Origin: Owenia fusiformis
Taxonomy: Eukaryota; Annelida; Polychaeta; Sabellida; Oweniidae
Reading direction: 5' to 3'
Assembly: GCA_903813345.2 (NCBI GenBank)
Contig: CAIIXF020000006.1
Location: 2,168,001 to 2,232,000, forward strand
DNA length: 64,000 bases
Below are positions 16,101-27,612 of this stretch, piece after piece. The notes beneath the pieces were generated by a model. It was not told the DNA's origin. It ran no database searches and saw only the letters and a program-made list of their open reading frames with translations. A program made the position numbers and the translations under genes. Numbering within the stretch: the first letter of the stretch is position 1; every line of letters starts with the position of its first letter.

Positions 16101-16970
16101 TAACCAAACCCGTCTGGCCCAGTAATCTACTCCCGATTCTGTATTGTCGTAGATCTAGGGCCAGACTAGGTCCAATGCAAAAAAGGGGGTATTTACTCCG
16201 GAAAAACACACACTGCTGAATCATCACTTATAATTCATTCCCTATTAGCCATCCAACCAAAACATCGGGTACCATGTAAACCCAAGTATTTATTTGAAAT
16301 AAAGAGAACATAACTTACGCGTAAATGTGGTGTTTTGTTTGTTATATTGATGTTGAAATGGGCACAACATTTCGTCAATATTTCGTCAGTTCTCCGCACC
16401 GAATAAAGTCACGTGATGTGACGTAACACGAGTGTGACGCGATAATTTTTAAACTTTCATGGAACGAAAATACATTTCCCGGGAATCAATACATTCCAAA
16501 TATTACGATTTGTTCAGCAGATTTGTTATCAAAACGTAGATTACTTTATAAAACAGACGTGCCTGTGTTGTATTTAAACTGGAAAGAAATATGGTGGACA
16601 TTAAATACGATTTTTCAATTTGTTGAACTGACGGAATGTAGTACTGAACGAAATAAGCAGCCGAGACTTCTCGATATTCTACGAGATCACGAACAGATTG
16701 CAGAAGAATTTTTCTTTTTGCTGCGTTTAGACGTTTCGTTCTTATTTATTAGCCGTCATCCAGCGATGGAAACCTAATATAAATACAAAGTTTGATACAA
16801 GGAACAAACACGTAAGTGATTTTTATGATGTTTATTCATTTATCAGCACGTATTATACATTGAAAAACCAGTGTGTTTTTTCCGGAGTAAATACCCCATT
16901 TTTTGCATTGGATCGAGTCTGGCCCAGATCTACGTCAGGAGTAGATAACTGGGCCAGACGGGTTTGGTTA
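16101..16970. mobile_element. 870-bp TIR element, just upstream of the PRAS40 gene
   Basis: Inverted ends of about 110 bp start TAACCAAACCCGTCTGGCCC. A perfect 9-bp target duplication ATATTATAC flanks it (16092-16100, 16971-16979). The interior has an 84-codon open frame at 16,523-16,777 with no recognisable motif, probably chance. It also holds TCACGTGA (16409-16416) next to GTGACGTAAC. Confidence 0.92.
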
Positions 16971-17418
16971 ATATTATACATGTACGTTATCATAAGTTAA
17001 TCAATTATGTAGCTAACGATGTAAATGGATCGTAATGAAATAGAGTATACTTACTGCAAAACGGTGCTGAAAAAGGTGCCTTAGTCTTACCCCTTTAACC
17101 ACTACTTTGTAATGAGGACTTGCATAGCCCCTGATGACGATGTCGTTTCATTTCGTTTGATACACATACTAAGGCCCGGGTATAATAAGCCCTTGATCCA
17201 TATAAGAATTAGAAATATATTACTGATATAAACAGTACATGGTTGACATAGTCTAGCTGCAAGCCTATGTGAGCCCATACCTCCCCTGGTGTAATAGATA
17301 AGGAGGTCCAGAGACAATGAAGAAAGACTATGGTTTAGACTTAAAGTATTTGGTCATTGATTAATAAATATAATTTAATACATAATAAATGTTGTTTTGT
17401 ATTTTCAGGTGGTATCCT

Positions 17419-20400
17419 ATGATGGGCAAGTTAACCTGTGCATGTCTCAATATAAAGATCCATATCAAGCAAGCAGAATCACAACCTTTAGACTTAAATA
17501 ACTTTGGTAAGTGACCAGTGTACTGATATATCCACACAGAATCATGTATAATGAGCGTTATACATTTGATGAGAATCATGGCCAAAGCAAGCTGTGAGGC
17601 ATGTCATAACTGTGAAGGTCATAATCCTACTTGTTCTCCACAGTATTAAAGCAAGTGGGCATACCACCCAGATTTTAAAAACAAGCTTATACCCACCATC
17701 CTCCTAAGCAGGTGTCCAGAAGCCATACCTCCTTCCCCCCTGCTATAAGCAGTTAGCATTTCCCCGATTAAGAACTGGCAATTTGATTCGCAACACTGCA
17801 ACAACAATCATGTATACGTCATCGGCGCATAATTGGATCACGTGATTCAGTTTAATCGGGCGTTTCCAACTTGGTTATAGCAGGGGGTAAAAAGAAAGAA
17901 GATATTCTGAATTTTGAAGTCCTTTGATCGGAGGATGATACCCACCTGAAAATCCATTAGCACCTACTTTACTTGAAAATGAGAAAAATCATGAAAAATG
18001 GGCATATTTTGACCATCTCAGTCTGAATTGTGAAAATAAGTATCTTGCACGCACTTGAAAGAAAATCCTTTGGAGAATGCTGGGAGTGAGATGTATTGTA
18101 TCCTCTTTGGCTGTAAAGTTTTATTTTGCCTCTCATACTAAACTTTAGGATCATTAGACTATAGAACACTAAACAATATTTGCATTAAAGAAATGGGACA
18201 GAAGAATAATAGAACCTCTCTAAAGTTAACTTGTATGAAAACATAATTATTTTGATTAAGCACATATTCGTTACAGATTTGCTCAAATATTAAGCTTTAC
18301 ATCCACTAAAAATACACTCCCAACACTAATGCATGTTGAATAAATAATTTTTGTAATAATATACATACCGGCGGCATATTCAATTGTTTCATATGAGTGC
18401 ATGTGAATATTCATTAATGTAGCTAAATTATTGACTCTATATTCAGATGCAGATGCTCACTTGAAGGCTCATGATTTCTTCAAAGAAGATGTTTGTCAGG
18501 CAATCCTTGACTTAGCAGGAATCACACAGGTACAACCCCCCCCCCCCTTTTTATTACTACCCCAACTTTGAAATTAAAAGACAAAAATTAGCCACAGATC
18601 TACTGAGGATAGACAAATTTTCTCAATTCTCTGCCTAATATTAGAGGGCTTTCGTCATCGATATATAAGTTTTCAGTCAACCTATACTGTAAGTTTAACT
18701 TTTAAATGACGTAAACACCACTGGGGAGGAAGGTTTCGCAAAGAAACCAGGAAAGTACATTTCATTAGAAAACTTTTCCTTGTTTCCTAAATGAGTGCAT
18801 TGATTTGTCAATATCCCAGCAATGGCCGAATTCATTTTTAAGTTGTATTATTATATTTTGAAACCGGAATTCACAAACTACATACTTACCAAATATTTTG
18901 TTGTGATTTGAAGGATGAAAGCACCTTATCTTCGTTTCCAGAGTTCCTCCCGGTGCTGGACAAGTTCAAGTTTGCATATTCCAAATAACTTATATCGAAA
19001 GCTCTCGAAAGCTATCGAAACTTGAAACTTCCAATATAGGGCATCAGTCAGATTTTATGACATGTCATTTTGACAAGCTTGTTTCAAATACTGTAGATTG
19101 GGTTAATTTGGCGCCCGCTTTAATTTGGCGAATTTGGCGAAACTGAAAAATTCGCCAATATAAATCTTCGCCAAAATTTAGAATGAATCCCGGGGAATTG
19201 TCTAGGGTATTTCGTCCAGTGTATTTAGGTCACTTCCGGTTTAGTTTTTTCCAAAAATATGAACTGTCTCTCATAAATTGGCTCAGAACTGGTCAGTCAC
19301 TCATTAATACTCAGGGAAAAACTAGAAAGGAAAAGCGTGGTATGGTAGCAGCATCGATCAAGGTGCAAAATGTAAAGGATGATCTCACAAAAATGTACAA
19401 ACGTGTTGAATATCGCCAGTGGTTCTCAAAAGAAAAAAAGAACATAGCCAAACATTTTTTTGCATATCCGCCAAATTAAATAGCCGCCAATATGCCAAAA
19501 ATGGCAAAATCGCCAAATTAAGTAGCGCCAAATTAACCCAATCTACAGTATCAAATCCATGACATCGTAGTACATGTATGTGTCTTTTTATTATACGGTT
19601 AATTGATAATCTATTTCTTTAATATGAATGTATTTATATTATGACTATATTTATCCCAACAAACAAAGTTCGGTAGGGATACAGTGAAGCCCTCCGTCCG
19701 TCCATCCGTCTGTCCGTCCGTCCGTCAGTCAGTCCGTCCGTCTGTCCGGAAGATAACTCAAATACTAGTAGACGGATTTTCTTCATATTTAATGGAAAGA
19801 TGTATATTGGAAAATAGTTTTACTCACAAATTTTTTTTTCAAGATGGCCACCGCTTTAAAAATGATGGGACTTTTTCGCAAAAATCATAAATTTTTCATT
19901 CTGAACCAAAGTAATTAATATTATTGTTTGAAATTTTGGTAGTATATTCACAACATTTGTCTATTTCACATATATTCCATGTTTTTTATCCTGACCCCCA
20001 GGGGCCGTGTATGGGGGGACAGAAAAAGAAAAATTTTCGCTAATTTTTAGATCTTTCTTAAGTATAGCTTTATTATACTCAAATGAAAGACAATTAAGAG
20101 TAGATTGCAAATATTGTATCTTTTTTCTGATTCGAGCCTTGTAAAATTCAAAATGGCCGTCTATTGTACGATTTCGTAATAATTTTTCGATCCCTTCAAA
20201 GTATGGCAATATTATACTCAAATTGAAGGAATTTTGGAGAAGGTCACAATTATGGTATTATTTTTCAGATTTGTATCTCAGAAAATTCAAAATGGCTGCT
20301 TTGCAGGAATTCACAATTCTAAAATCTAATTTTTTCAATTTTAACCAAAGTTATGAGTATAATTGATTGGAATTCGCTAATTGATATTTTGTTCGTTGGG

Positions 20401-23400
20401 ATTTGCTACTCCGCAGAGTTGCCGTTATCTAGTTAAAAAGTATTTTAACATTATATATACTGTACTTGGCTCTCAAAAATACTCTACATGTTCTAGGAGC
20501 ATGGATTCTTGGTGAAGACAGAAGAATGTGGGGACTGGAGGGTTTCCAGCTGTTCCAATTGTGATATGTTCACACACGCTGTACAGGCCAGAGTCAGATC
20601 TGGAATTGTCCTTGTCAACAATGCTCTCAAGGTGAGTGATTTGTACCCTTTTTAATAGTATCACTTTTAAAAGTGAGCTTAATCTACAATCTTTCACTAA
20701 GAAATTATCTTTACATATAGCCTTACCTAATCATATTAGGTCAGTCGAAATACAGGTGACCAATCTGAATTGCAAATACATTTACTCCCAATGAAGGCCA
20801 CGACATAACAGCTACTTTTTGGTTTTCATTTGAATAATAATTGATATATTTTAGAAACCGTCCATTCATTTCTAACTTAGTAACTTGACACTTTTGGTAC
20901 ATCAGTGATCTCCCCAGGAATTTTTTCCAAGGTGGGTGCAAAATTATCATTTTCACAATTCAGAACAAAATTGGTCAAAATTTGCCAATTTTTCATGATT
21001 TTTCTCATTTTCGAGTGGGTGCAGTGGATTTTCAGGTGGGTGCAAGCCTGATTTTCAAAATCTCAGGTGGGTGTTGTGCCCACTTTCTTTAATGCTGGGG
21101 AGATCACTGTACATACTGGAAGTATGTATGCAATATTGGTTTATATACAAATAATGTTTGCCTCATTTTTTATTGTCAATATCAGTCCACTTCTTTTGAA
21201 TTCTAATGTATTGACTATATTATTGAAAAAAGCATCCTCACTCAGATTTGATTCAGTTTTTCATCAAAAATAGACTTCTCAACAGTAGTTTCTATTATGA
21301 AACATTTCTCCTTGTAGAGTGATCCGGCTATAATAGAAAGACTAATGACGTCATCAGACTATTCCCCACTCTACAAGATTGTTCTGCAGAAGAGGACTGA
21401 AGAGGACACCCAGCCAATCAGATCAATTCGTGAGTAACCAATCAAATCTGTTGTACTATAATGCAAACCTGACTAAAAAGTATAATATGGGAAATCATTG
21501 TTATTACATATTTGAAATATTAAGTTTCTTGTACCTGACCTCATTGTGAGATTTACTGTAATGTTTGAATTAATTGTATGAAACCTTAAGATATGGAATT
21601 GTTTGGATTGAAAAGTGCAGTAGGGACTCAGGGAGACACTTATTAATTGTAGAAAACTATGAAAAGTTTTGAACATTGTTACAAATTGCCAAAGATGTTT
21701 AAATTCTGAAACAATCAATGTTGTTGATCTACATAGTTTCTCAATAATTCTTTCATCTCAGTTGAAATATGTTGAATTCATGATTTGAACAATCAATTAA
21801 CATGTTAAAAATTTAAATGTTTTCAGTTTAAGAATGAGGTTATATCTAGAGGTTATAATTACTGTGACGGTTTTGAATTTCTGAATTGCGGGGTCAATCT
21901 ATGATCACTTTTGACCAATCAGAAGAATGAAAAATAACGATAATTACTGTTTTATTTATTTTGCAGCATTAAGTGACAGCAGATATGAATCTCTCCAACA
22001 TAGTCTGACTACCATACAACATGTGCTTAATACATACCTTATACAAGAAGAAACTGCAATGGAAGACAGAATAAGGTAAAATTAACATTATAAGGTGTCA
22101 AAAGGGTAAAGCTACAGATGCTCTAATTTGGAGAGATTTATTCAAAGTTGCTACAGTTATCTAATATTAAAGAATGGCATTAATGTATTTGTGATGACAT
22201 ATGGTAACTCTACTTTAAAATTGCTGCAATTACTTTAGAGGTTAAGACAAAAATGTGATTGATTAATACCAAATGATTTGATGATCTTTTGGAAAATCTG
22301 ATGTTATTTAGTGAGTGTATAACATTGCTTTATTCCAGACACTTTGAAGAGGAACAACGTGCTGTTTATAATACATTGAAGAGCAGAGCTAAACAAGAGA
22401 AGAATACAATGGCTAGGTAACTCATATTCTAATACCTATCATGTCTCTATGCATCATTCTGTGGAGAGAGTACCCTGGGTAACACAAAAGGCTGGCATAA
22501 CGGTTCTAGCCTCTGAGTGCAATGCAGTTTTTGCACTGATAAGATCTTTATAATCTCATTAAATAACTTAAATGGCATTTTGATTTAAGCCCAGGGCTCA
22601 TTGAATGATGGATAATTTATATTTTAAACCACAAATGTCTCGTATCAAGACTTTGAATGAGTGCAATTACCTAAATTCAAAGTATATGACACACGGCATG
22701 AGTGCATTAAATCATCAACAATTCATTGAGTCATATGTTAAATTGCCTTTCACACATTGCAAAACATTTTGAACAGTATCATTAAAAAGAAAAATAATGA
22801 ATTTTTTGCAAGGAAACATTTGTTTTTTTAAGGTTTTACCTTATGATTTGACTTGCATAAGCACCTGTCTTGCTATTCGTTCTGATAGTGCTTATAGTTT
22901 TAACTCAGCACAGCTGCCTATGGAATTGATGACAATATCATTGTTGAATCTAAAAGTCTGGTTCAAAATATAGAATACTATTTGATATAGTGTTTCATGC
23001 TGCCTAGCAGGTGTGAATAGAGTTTCAAAATCAAGTGATTCTCAGCTTTGAATACACATAGGTTGATGACAGTATTGTAGTGTATTGAGATGCATCAGCA
23101 ATGTTTTAACCATTAAAGTGCATCACTTCTTCAGATTGGCTCTTGCAAACCAAGACATAACTATCCAAACAACATTGTCTCATGCCATGTCTGACCTGAT
23201 GTCCCCCGCAAATGACAGATTTGGCGTGAAGTCCCCAGAGAAGGATTCCAACCAGTCATCGCCAAATACAGGAAGTTTCAAAGGAAGCATTTCTAGTCCT
23301 GCTTTCCCAGGAAGATTAGTAAGTTAAGATAAGAAAAAAAGTAAAAGATTTTGTCTTGAGAGTTTATGTATATTTACTAAATTGTCAAATCCCAGGAAAG

Positions 23401-25404
23401 ATAGGGTCCATCTCAAAAGTTCAATATAGGATTACTTAATGTATTTGATCAGTTAATCTATGACCCCCTCCCCCTCCCCCTCATAACTGTGTTTGAGAAA
23501 TATTGATATGCGTTACTTGAAAGTCTCACTATATTGGTGTTTTTCGAATTATAATTTTATTTCACTGGGTTCGCGTTCTTTTCCAGTGTACTGAATGAAA
23601 ATATTAGATTCCCGGGAACGATGTCAGAAAGCTAACTTTATGACCCCCTTCCCTCCTTGCTGTTCAAATACAGTTAATTTTCCAACATTGATCATTTGAA
23701 ATGCTCCCTTAGTTAGTTAGATATAATTTTAAAATGCTTGTGACACAGAAATAGATTTTATAACTAAGCTTGTTCCTCCAAGATTTTTATTTTCTGGATA
23801 CAAAATTGTTATTATACTGTATAAATGTTATTTTAATGTTTGTTACTGTATTGGTTAAGTTTGTTTTTTGTATATACCCTATAAGGGGTGATTTGAGAAA
23901 TAAATACTTATAATATATAAATATTTTACACATTTTTGGGGGTATGTTGCAATCTTGTGAAAATAACCGGATGGAATCTCAATCATTAGAAAAGTATTAA
24001 TGTGAATTTCAGGCTAACTATGGTGCTAGATCTCATGAGGCGACGTCTTTCCTTGCCAATAAGCCTACAGCAAGTCCAGACGCTGATGGTAAGTGACCAA
24101 CTTTTCTCATAGTCACCTAAAGAAAATTGGAATAGAAAGTTTAAAACATCAAGTTCATGGAATGCATTGGATATTAATCTAGAAGATGACAAATTACATG
24201 CTGAGGTTGGTTATTGCCTTATAGAACCAGTGTGCGTTACTTAATTTACTATGATTAATAGTTCATATTTCACCATGGTGTATAAAATGTGAGACAAATG
24301 TCAGCATGTAACTGAGAAGGTAAATATTAGCAAGAGGACTTGAACATGTATTCAAATATATCATTTCTATGTCGCCACAAAGAGGTGGTATATTGTTATA
24401 GCCACATGAAAAGTGCTACATTGTCATTATCTTGTGCTGGTCGGTCGTAGGTAAAATTGGCACAACAGATCTTGTCATCAACATCAAGATAAAAGGGATT
24501 CTTCTCTTTGAAAATGCTGGCAATTGGCAAGAACTTTTGGGCATGTTGGGTTATTCGGACATTTTGCTCTTCCGGTGCGATAGTTATCAATTTATGTGTT
24601 GTCTGTAATTGGCAGTAATTGGTGGCTGGCAGTTGGTGTAAACATACGTCTGTAACAAACTGTGACACTTTTGTAAACATTTGCAATGACTTACCAAATA
24701 GTGACATTTTGTAATGTAATGTAAATAACTTATTGAATTCATATCTATCTGATTTATAAATAACTATTTCCAGCTGTTTTTGCTCTTGAGGGTTTTGAAG
24801 ATGAAATCTATGCCTTTGATGGTTCCGACGACAATGATACTGATGATAATAGTAGCTTAACTGATAGCTACAGTGATGAACCAAGAGTCAACCAACCAGG
24901 CCATGTAAACTTCTCCACATCTGTGCCTATCTCCGTACCAACTGACTGGGCTATGTTGAGAAAAGCCAGGAACTCTACCACAGAGTATCCCGACGAAGAG
25001 GTTTGTCTCAATATTCATTTTTCAGATCGTAGTTAAAATGTTTTTAAAATTAGAATCACAAAACTATAGTCTTCAACAGTATGTGTTTTATATTCTTTCT
25101 GAAACCATGAATTAATGTTGGCTGCGAAAGAATATTTTGAAGTACATTGCAATGACAATCTTAATATTAAGAAAATTCCTACAAATGTCTGAAATTCTTA
25201 ACTTTATGATTGCTTCACAGGTTATGAAGGCTATTTTTGTCCAGGAGTGTACATTGATTAATTATGTTGTAGGTGCCTGAAGACATGGCAGCCAGTATCA
25301 AAGCTATGGCCAGGAGTGTACATGAAAGCTCCACTGAGATGTTTGGTGACCTACCTAAGAGACACATTAGAACTAGAGACATTGTTAGATCATTTAAACA
25401 ATAG
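17419..25404 (+). CDS. AKT1S1: PRAS40 (proline-rich Akt substrate, mTORC1 component) orthologue, ten coding exons, 407 aa
   Basis: Exons: 17419-17506, 18447-18529, 20497-20631, 21318-21429, 21967-22075, 22339-22416, 23135-23318, 24013-24088, 24774-25000, 25273-25404. All introns are GT-AG and phases agree throughout. PRAS40 is a cytosolic mTORC1 substrate and inhibitor phosphorylated by Akt. The C-terminal half shows the family: FALEG (291-295) where human has the TOS motif, an acidic Ser/Asp stretch (306-324), SVPISVPTDW (338-347) around the mTOR site, and AASIKAM...FGDLPKRHIRTRD (370-400) around the Akt site. S342 aligns with human S183 and T398 with T246. The N-terminal half has CAC (7-9) and CSNC (76-79), possibly metal ligands, then a probable coiled coil (145-210); human PRAS40 is only 256 aa. 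ATG 17419 or 17422 is chosen because the exon has an acceptor at 17,408 and no upstream coding exon was found; an upstream coding exon cannot be excluded. Confidence 0.9.
17636..18045 (+). repeat. Interspersed repeat in PRAS40 intron 1, split by an insertion
   Basis: 17,636-17,697 and 17,938-18,045 together match the complement of 20,930-21,110 (for example ACCCACCTGAAAATCCA and GAGAAAAATCATGAAAAAT). The gap between the two parts is the 240-bp insertion at 17,698-17,937. Confidence 0.85.
17698..17937. mobile_element. 240-bp TIR insertion nested in a repeat
   Basis: It is flanked by a perfect 9-bp duplication ATACCCACC (17689-17697, 17938-17946). Its ends ATCCTCC / GGAGGAT are inverted, and a second inverted pair CCCCTGCTATAA / TTATAGCAGGGG lies inside. 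The uninterrupted homologue at 20,930-21,110 supports its being an insertion. Confidence 0.85.
18538..18547 (+). repeat. C homopolymer just after a splice donor
   Basis: A run of about 10 C starts some eight bases after the donor of PRAS40 exon 2 (GTACAA at 18,530). The donor itself is not a strong consensus. Confidence 0.6.
19091..19548. mobile_element. 458-bp TIR element in PRAS40 intron 2
   Basis: Ends CTGTAGATTGGGTTAATTTG are inverted, with TA on both sides (19089-19090, 19549-19550). The interior carries further inverted TTTGGCGAATT motifs and a 98-codon open frame (19,183-19,479) that I do not recognise. The TA target suggests Tc1/mariner-type mobilisation. Confidence 0.88.
19654..20432 (+). 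mobile_element. Helitron-like non-autonomous element, copy 1
   Basis: It starts TCCCAACAAACAAAG after an A and ends GTTATCTAG before a T, matching the Helitron rule 5'-TC...CTRR-3' inserted between A and T. About six bases before CTAG is a hairpin GCTACTCCGCAGAGTTGC. TCCCAAC near the start is inverted as GTTGGGA near the end. A (GTCC)n tract and several diverged ~140-bp tandem units fill the interior. The copy at 51,126-52,242 obeys the same rules. Confidence 0.8.
20930..21110 (-). repeat. Interspersed repeat in PRAS40 intron 3
   Basis: Complement of the repeat in intron 1 (17,636-18,045), here without the 240-bp insertion. GTGGGTGCA occurs several times. It ends near CTGGGGAGATCACTG; no target duplication was identified. 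Confidence 0.7.
24372..24405 (+). repeat. Short interspersed repeat fragment (GTGGTGACATATTGTTAT type)
   Basis: GGTGGTATATTGTTATAG resembles 47,395-47,510 and 62,252-62,345. All three share ATATTGTTAT next to a CCACC/GGTGG palindrome. Fragments only. Confidence 0.5.
24774..25000 (+). CDS. AKT1S1: PRAS40 exon 9: TOS-like, acidic and mTOR-site region
   Basis: Residues 290-364. It opens after TTTCCAG with AVFALEGFEDEIYAF, runs through an Asp/Ser-rich stretch, and holds SVPISVP. The TOS consensus (F, small, hydrophobic, acidic) is met in its first four positions by FALE, but the fifth residue is Gly. The donor is the weaker GTTTGT. Confidence 0.85.
25273..25404 (+). CDS. AKT1S1: PRAS40 exon 10: Akt-site region and stop
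   Basis: Residues 365-407, ending SFKQ-stop. It matches the human C-terminus in order (DRIAASMRAL / EDMAASIKAM; FGDLP in both). The residue equivalent to the Akt target is T398, preceded by KRHIR rather than RPRLN. Confidence 0.9.
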   Translation: MPEDMAASIKAMARSVHESSTEMFGDLPKRHIRTRDIVRSFKQ

Positions 25405-26190
25405 CTGAAATCTTCTGCAACACAGAATTTCTGACATTGTGAGATAATTTATACAATTGAAGAAATCCTCAAAACTGGGCAGTGGGCAAATTTTAGTTCA
25501 CTTGTCTAATTGTAAATTAATGTAAATCATGAGTATGATTTATGCAACAGTTTTACATGCAGACATTCTAATAAAGAAGTCACTAGCAAGAATGATCTGT
25601 TGACAGTCACTGTTCTCTTCAAAGACATGCTTTTTGAAGTGGATGACTCGAGAATTACCACATAAAGAAATGAAGAGGAAATGATTAACCATTGATTTTG
25701 TACAGATCTGACCTGTATAATGTTCATTCACTTTTGTTAATCCTAAGCTCATTTTAATTTTGCACATATATGTATTCATTAACAGTAGACTTGATATTAT
25801 GTACAAGATTTACTTAAACTTGATACATCTGTATTCTGCCTCAAATTTGGGTAGGGCTTATCAACAAATTGCAAGTCATCTTTTTAAGGTTATTTGTATA
25901 GGTAAAACATGAACATATTTAACTGTTTACTTTCTGAAGAAAAAAATATCCACACATTTCTATGTTGAGATTATTTATTTTCATATGTTAAAGAGTATTC
26001 TATTTTTGCATTTAGGAATAGCTGTTGTGTAAATTATTGAAATCATTTGTATCTGTCATTTGTAATCATTGTAATTAACTGTAAGGGTCATTGTGTGTCA
26101 AGTAGCAAAACTCTTTTGATAACTGTTGAATATGATGTCGTATCTCAGTTAAAAACTGTACAAAATAAAGTGAGTTTGCCAAAATAAGAT
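25405..26190 (+). other. AKT1S1: PRAS40 3' untranslated region with poly(A) signal
   Basis: No frame continues after the stop at 25,402-25,404. The first strong AATAAA is at 26,164-26,169, giving an expected 3' end near 26,185 and a UTR of about 0.78 kb. Confidence 0.65.
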
Positions 26191-27410
26191 ATTTTGTCAT
26201 TGGTTGCAAAATTACTATTTTTATCGCATCCTTTGGTGCTATATTGTGATCAGTTTGCCGGGTGGACAGTTAAGCAGGGAGGTGTCTTGATAAATGTGCC
26301 TACAGGTTTCCAGCCAAACAGTTTGAGGGAGTCATCTGAAATTTTCAGGGATGTTTCTACCTAGTATAGTTTAGAACTGATCAATTTTTGAGCATTCTAT
26401 GTAAATGTTAAGGTGGCCATTATGGATTTTCCGTCCCAAAAATTGTATTCTATTAAAGGGTGCGATTCTGTCCACTCTGTGTTATGTACTTATTTCTTGA
26501 CATGATAGCCTGAAAATATCACATTAATTAGGGAATAATTTTGGATATTGTACTGAAATTTCACATCTCTAGTGTCTTACATATATAAGATATGAATCAT
26601 GAGTGAGTGTCACTTATTTAAAGAAATATAATTACAATACATAGAACTTGTTCAGTGTCAGAATACATACTATATCTAGTAGTAATCATTACGTAATGTC
26701 ATACGTATTTGAGACCGCTAATTGTAATTTTTTTTCAGTAAACTTTAGTAATATTTATATGAATTTTAGTAAAACATGTTCACTATCTATTATGCCTTTA
26801 GATATCTTGTTTCTAAGTTATGTGACAAAATCCAAAATTAAACCTAAGATTTGGCTTGTGATTCGAGTGTCACAACAGATTATCACCATTTTGTATAAAG
26901 TCTGCTATTATTATATGCAGCATATTGAATGCGAATAACATTGAGTAGTTGATGTATATGAAGTTAGCAGTTTAGATAAAGTTCTAATATGTATTACATT
27001 CAAGGAAGAATTCTTATTCTCGTGATCATAAATTAGTAAAAGGAGGAAATACCCAGAATTCATTGTTGAACCTATCTCCATATGAAGAGATGTTTGAATT
27101 CTGGGTAGTCATTTCGTCCTCTTATAATATTGATACAAGGAATGTTCTCACACTGCCAATCATATTATACGAGTATAAACATAAAAACCATATACATATA
27201 TCGTATGTATATTTGCACTTGCATTTTTTTCAACTGAAATATATTTGCATTATTATATTTTACATGTTGAAACCAGAAATAAATTATTAAAAAGTATAAA
27301 AAATGCTTTTCTGTAGATTACGAGGAGGAGGGGTTCCCAAGAATCCATAGATGAATATATTTTCATATGTAAAGAGGAACTTCTAGAGGATCTTCGATAG
27401 GTTCATGTAT
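26191..27410. other. Intergenic, one small hairpin
   Basis: AT-rich. The only structure seen is ACCCAGAATTCA...TGAATTCTGGGT near 27,051-27,107, a 12-bp inverted repeat. About 26,290-26,450 has text related to the AAAATGGCC repeats (complement). Confidence 0.45.
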
Positions 27411-27415
27411 GAATT

Positions 27416-27607
27416 CAGGCCCGTAGCCAGGATTTGCCAAGGTCCAGTTTTCAAAAATTTCCAGGAGTTCACATTTGACAACTTTGGCCCAAATATGGCT
27501 AAAATCACTTGAGAAGTGCTCAAAATGGTGAAAAGCTGCATGATTTTGAAAGAATTTTTGGCCAAGGAGGGGGGAGTTCTTGCGAAACCCCCCTGGATAC
27601 GGGCCTG
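27416..27607. mobile_element. 192-bp MITE with CAGGCCCGTA ends
   Basis: Left end CAGGCCCGTAGCCAGG and right end CCTGGATACGGGCCTG are inverted. GAATT lies directly outside both ends (27411-27415, 27608-27612). A decayed copy is at 56,225-56,345. Confidence 0.82.
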
Positions 27608-27612
27608 GAATT

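Noticed and set aside
16523-16777. 84-codon frame inside the 870-bp TIR element as a transposase fragment
   Set aside because: No DDE-type or zinc-finger motif; too short to support.
19183-19479. 98-codon frame as a gene
   Set aside because: It lies wholly within a TA-flanked TIR element in a PRAS40 intron and shows no known motif.
24396-24884. 162-codon open frame on the - strand
   Set aside because: It overlaps PRAS40 exon 9 in antisense and has no recognisable motif; the sense exon has splice sites and homology.
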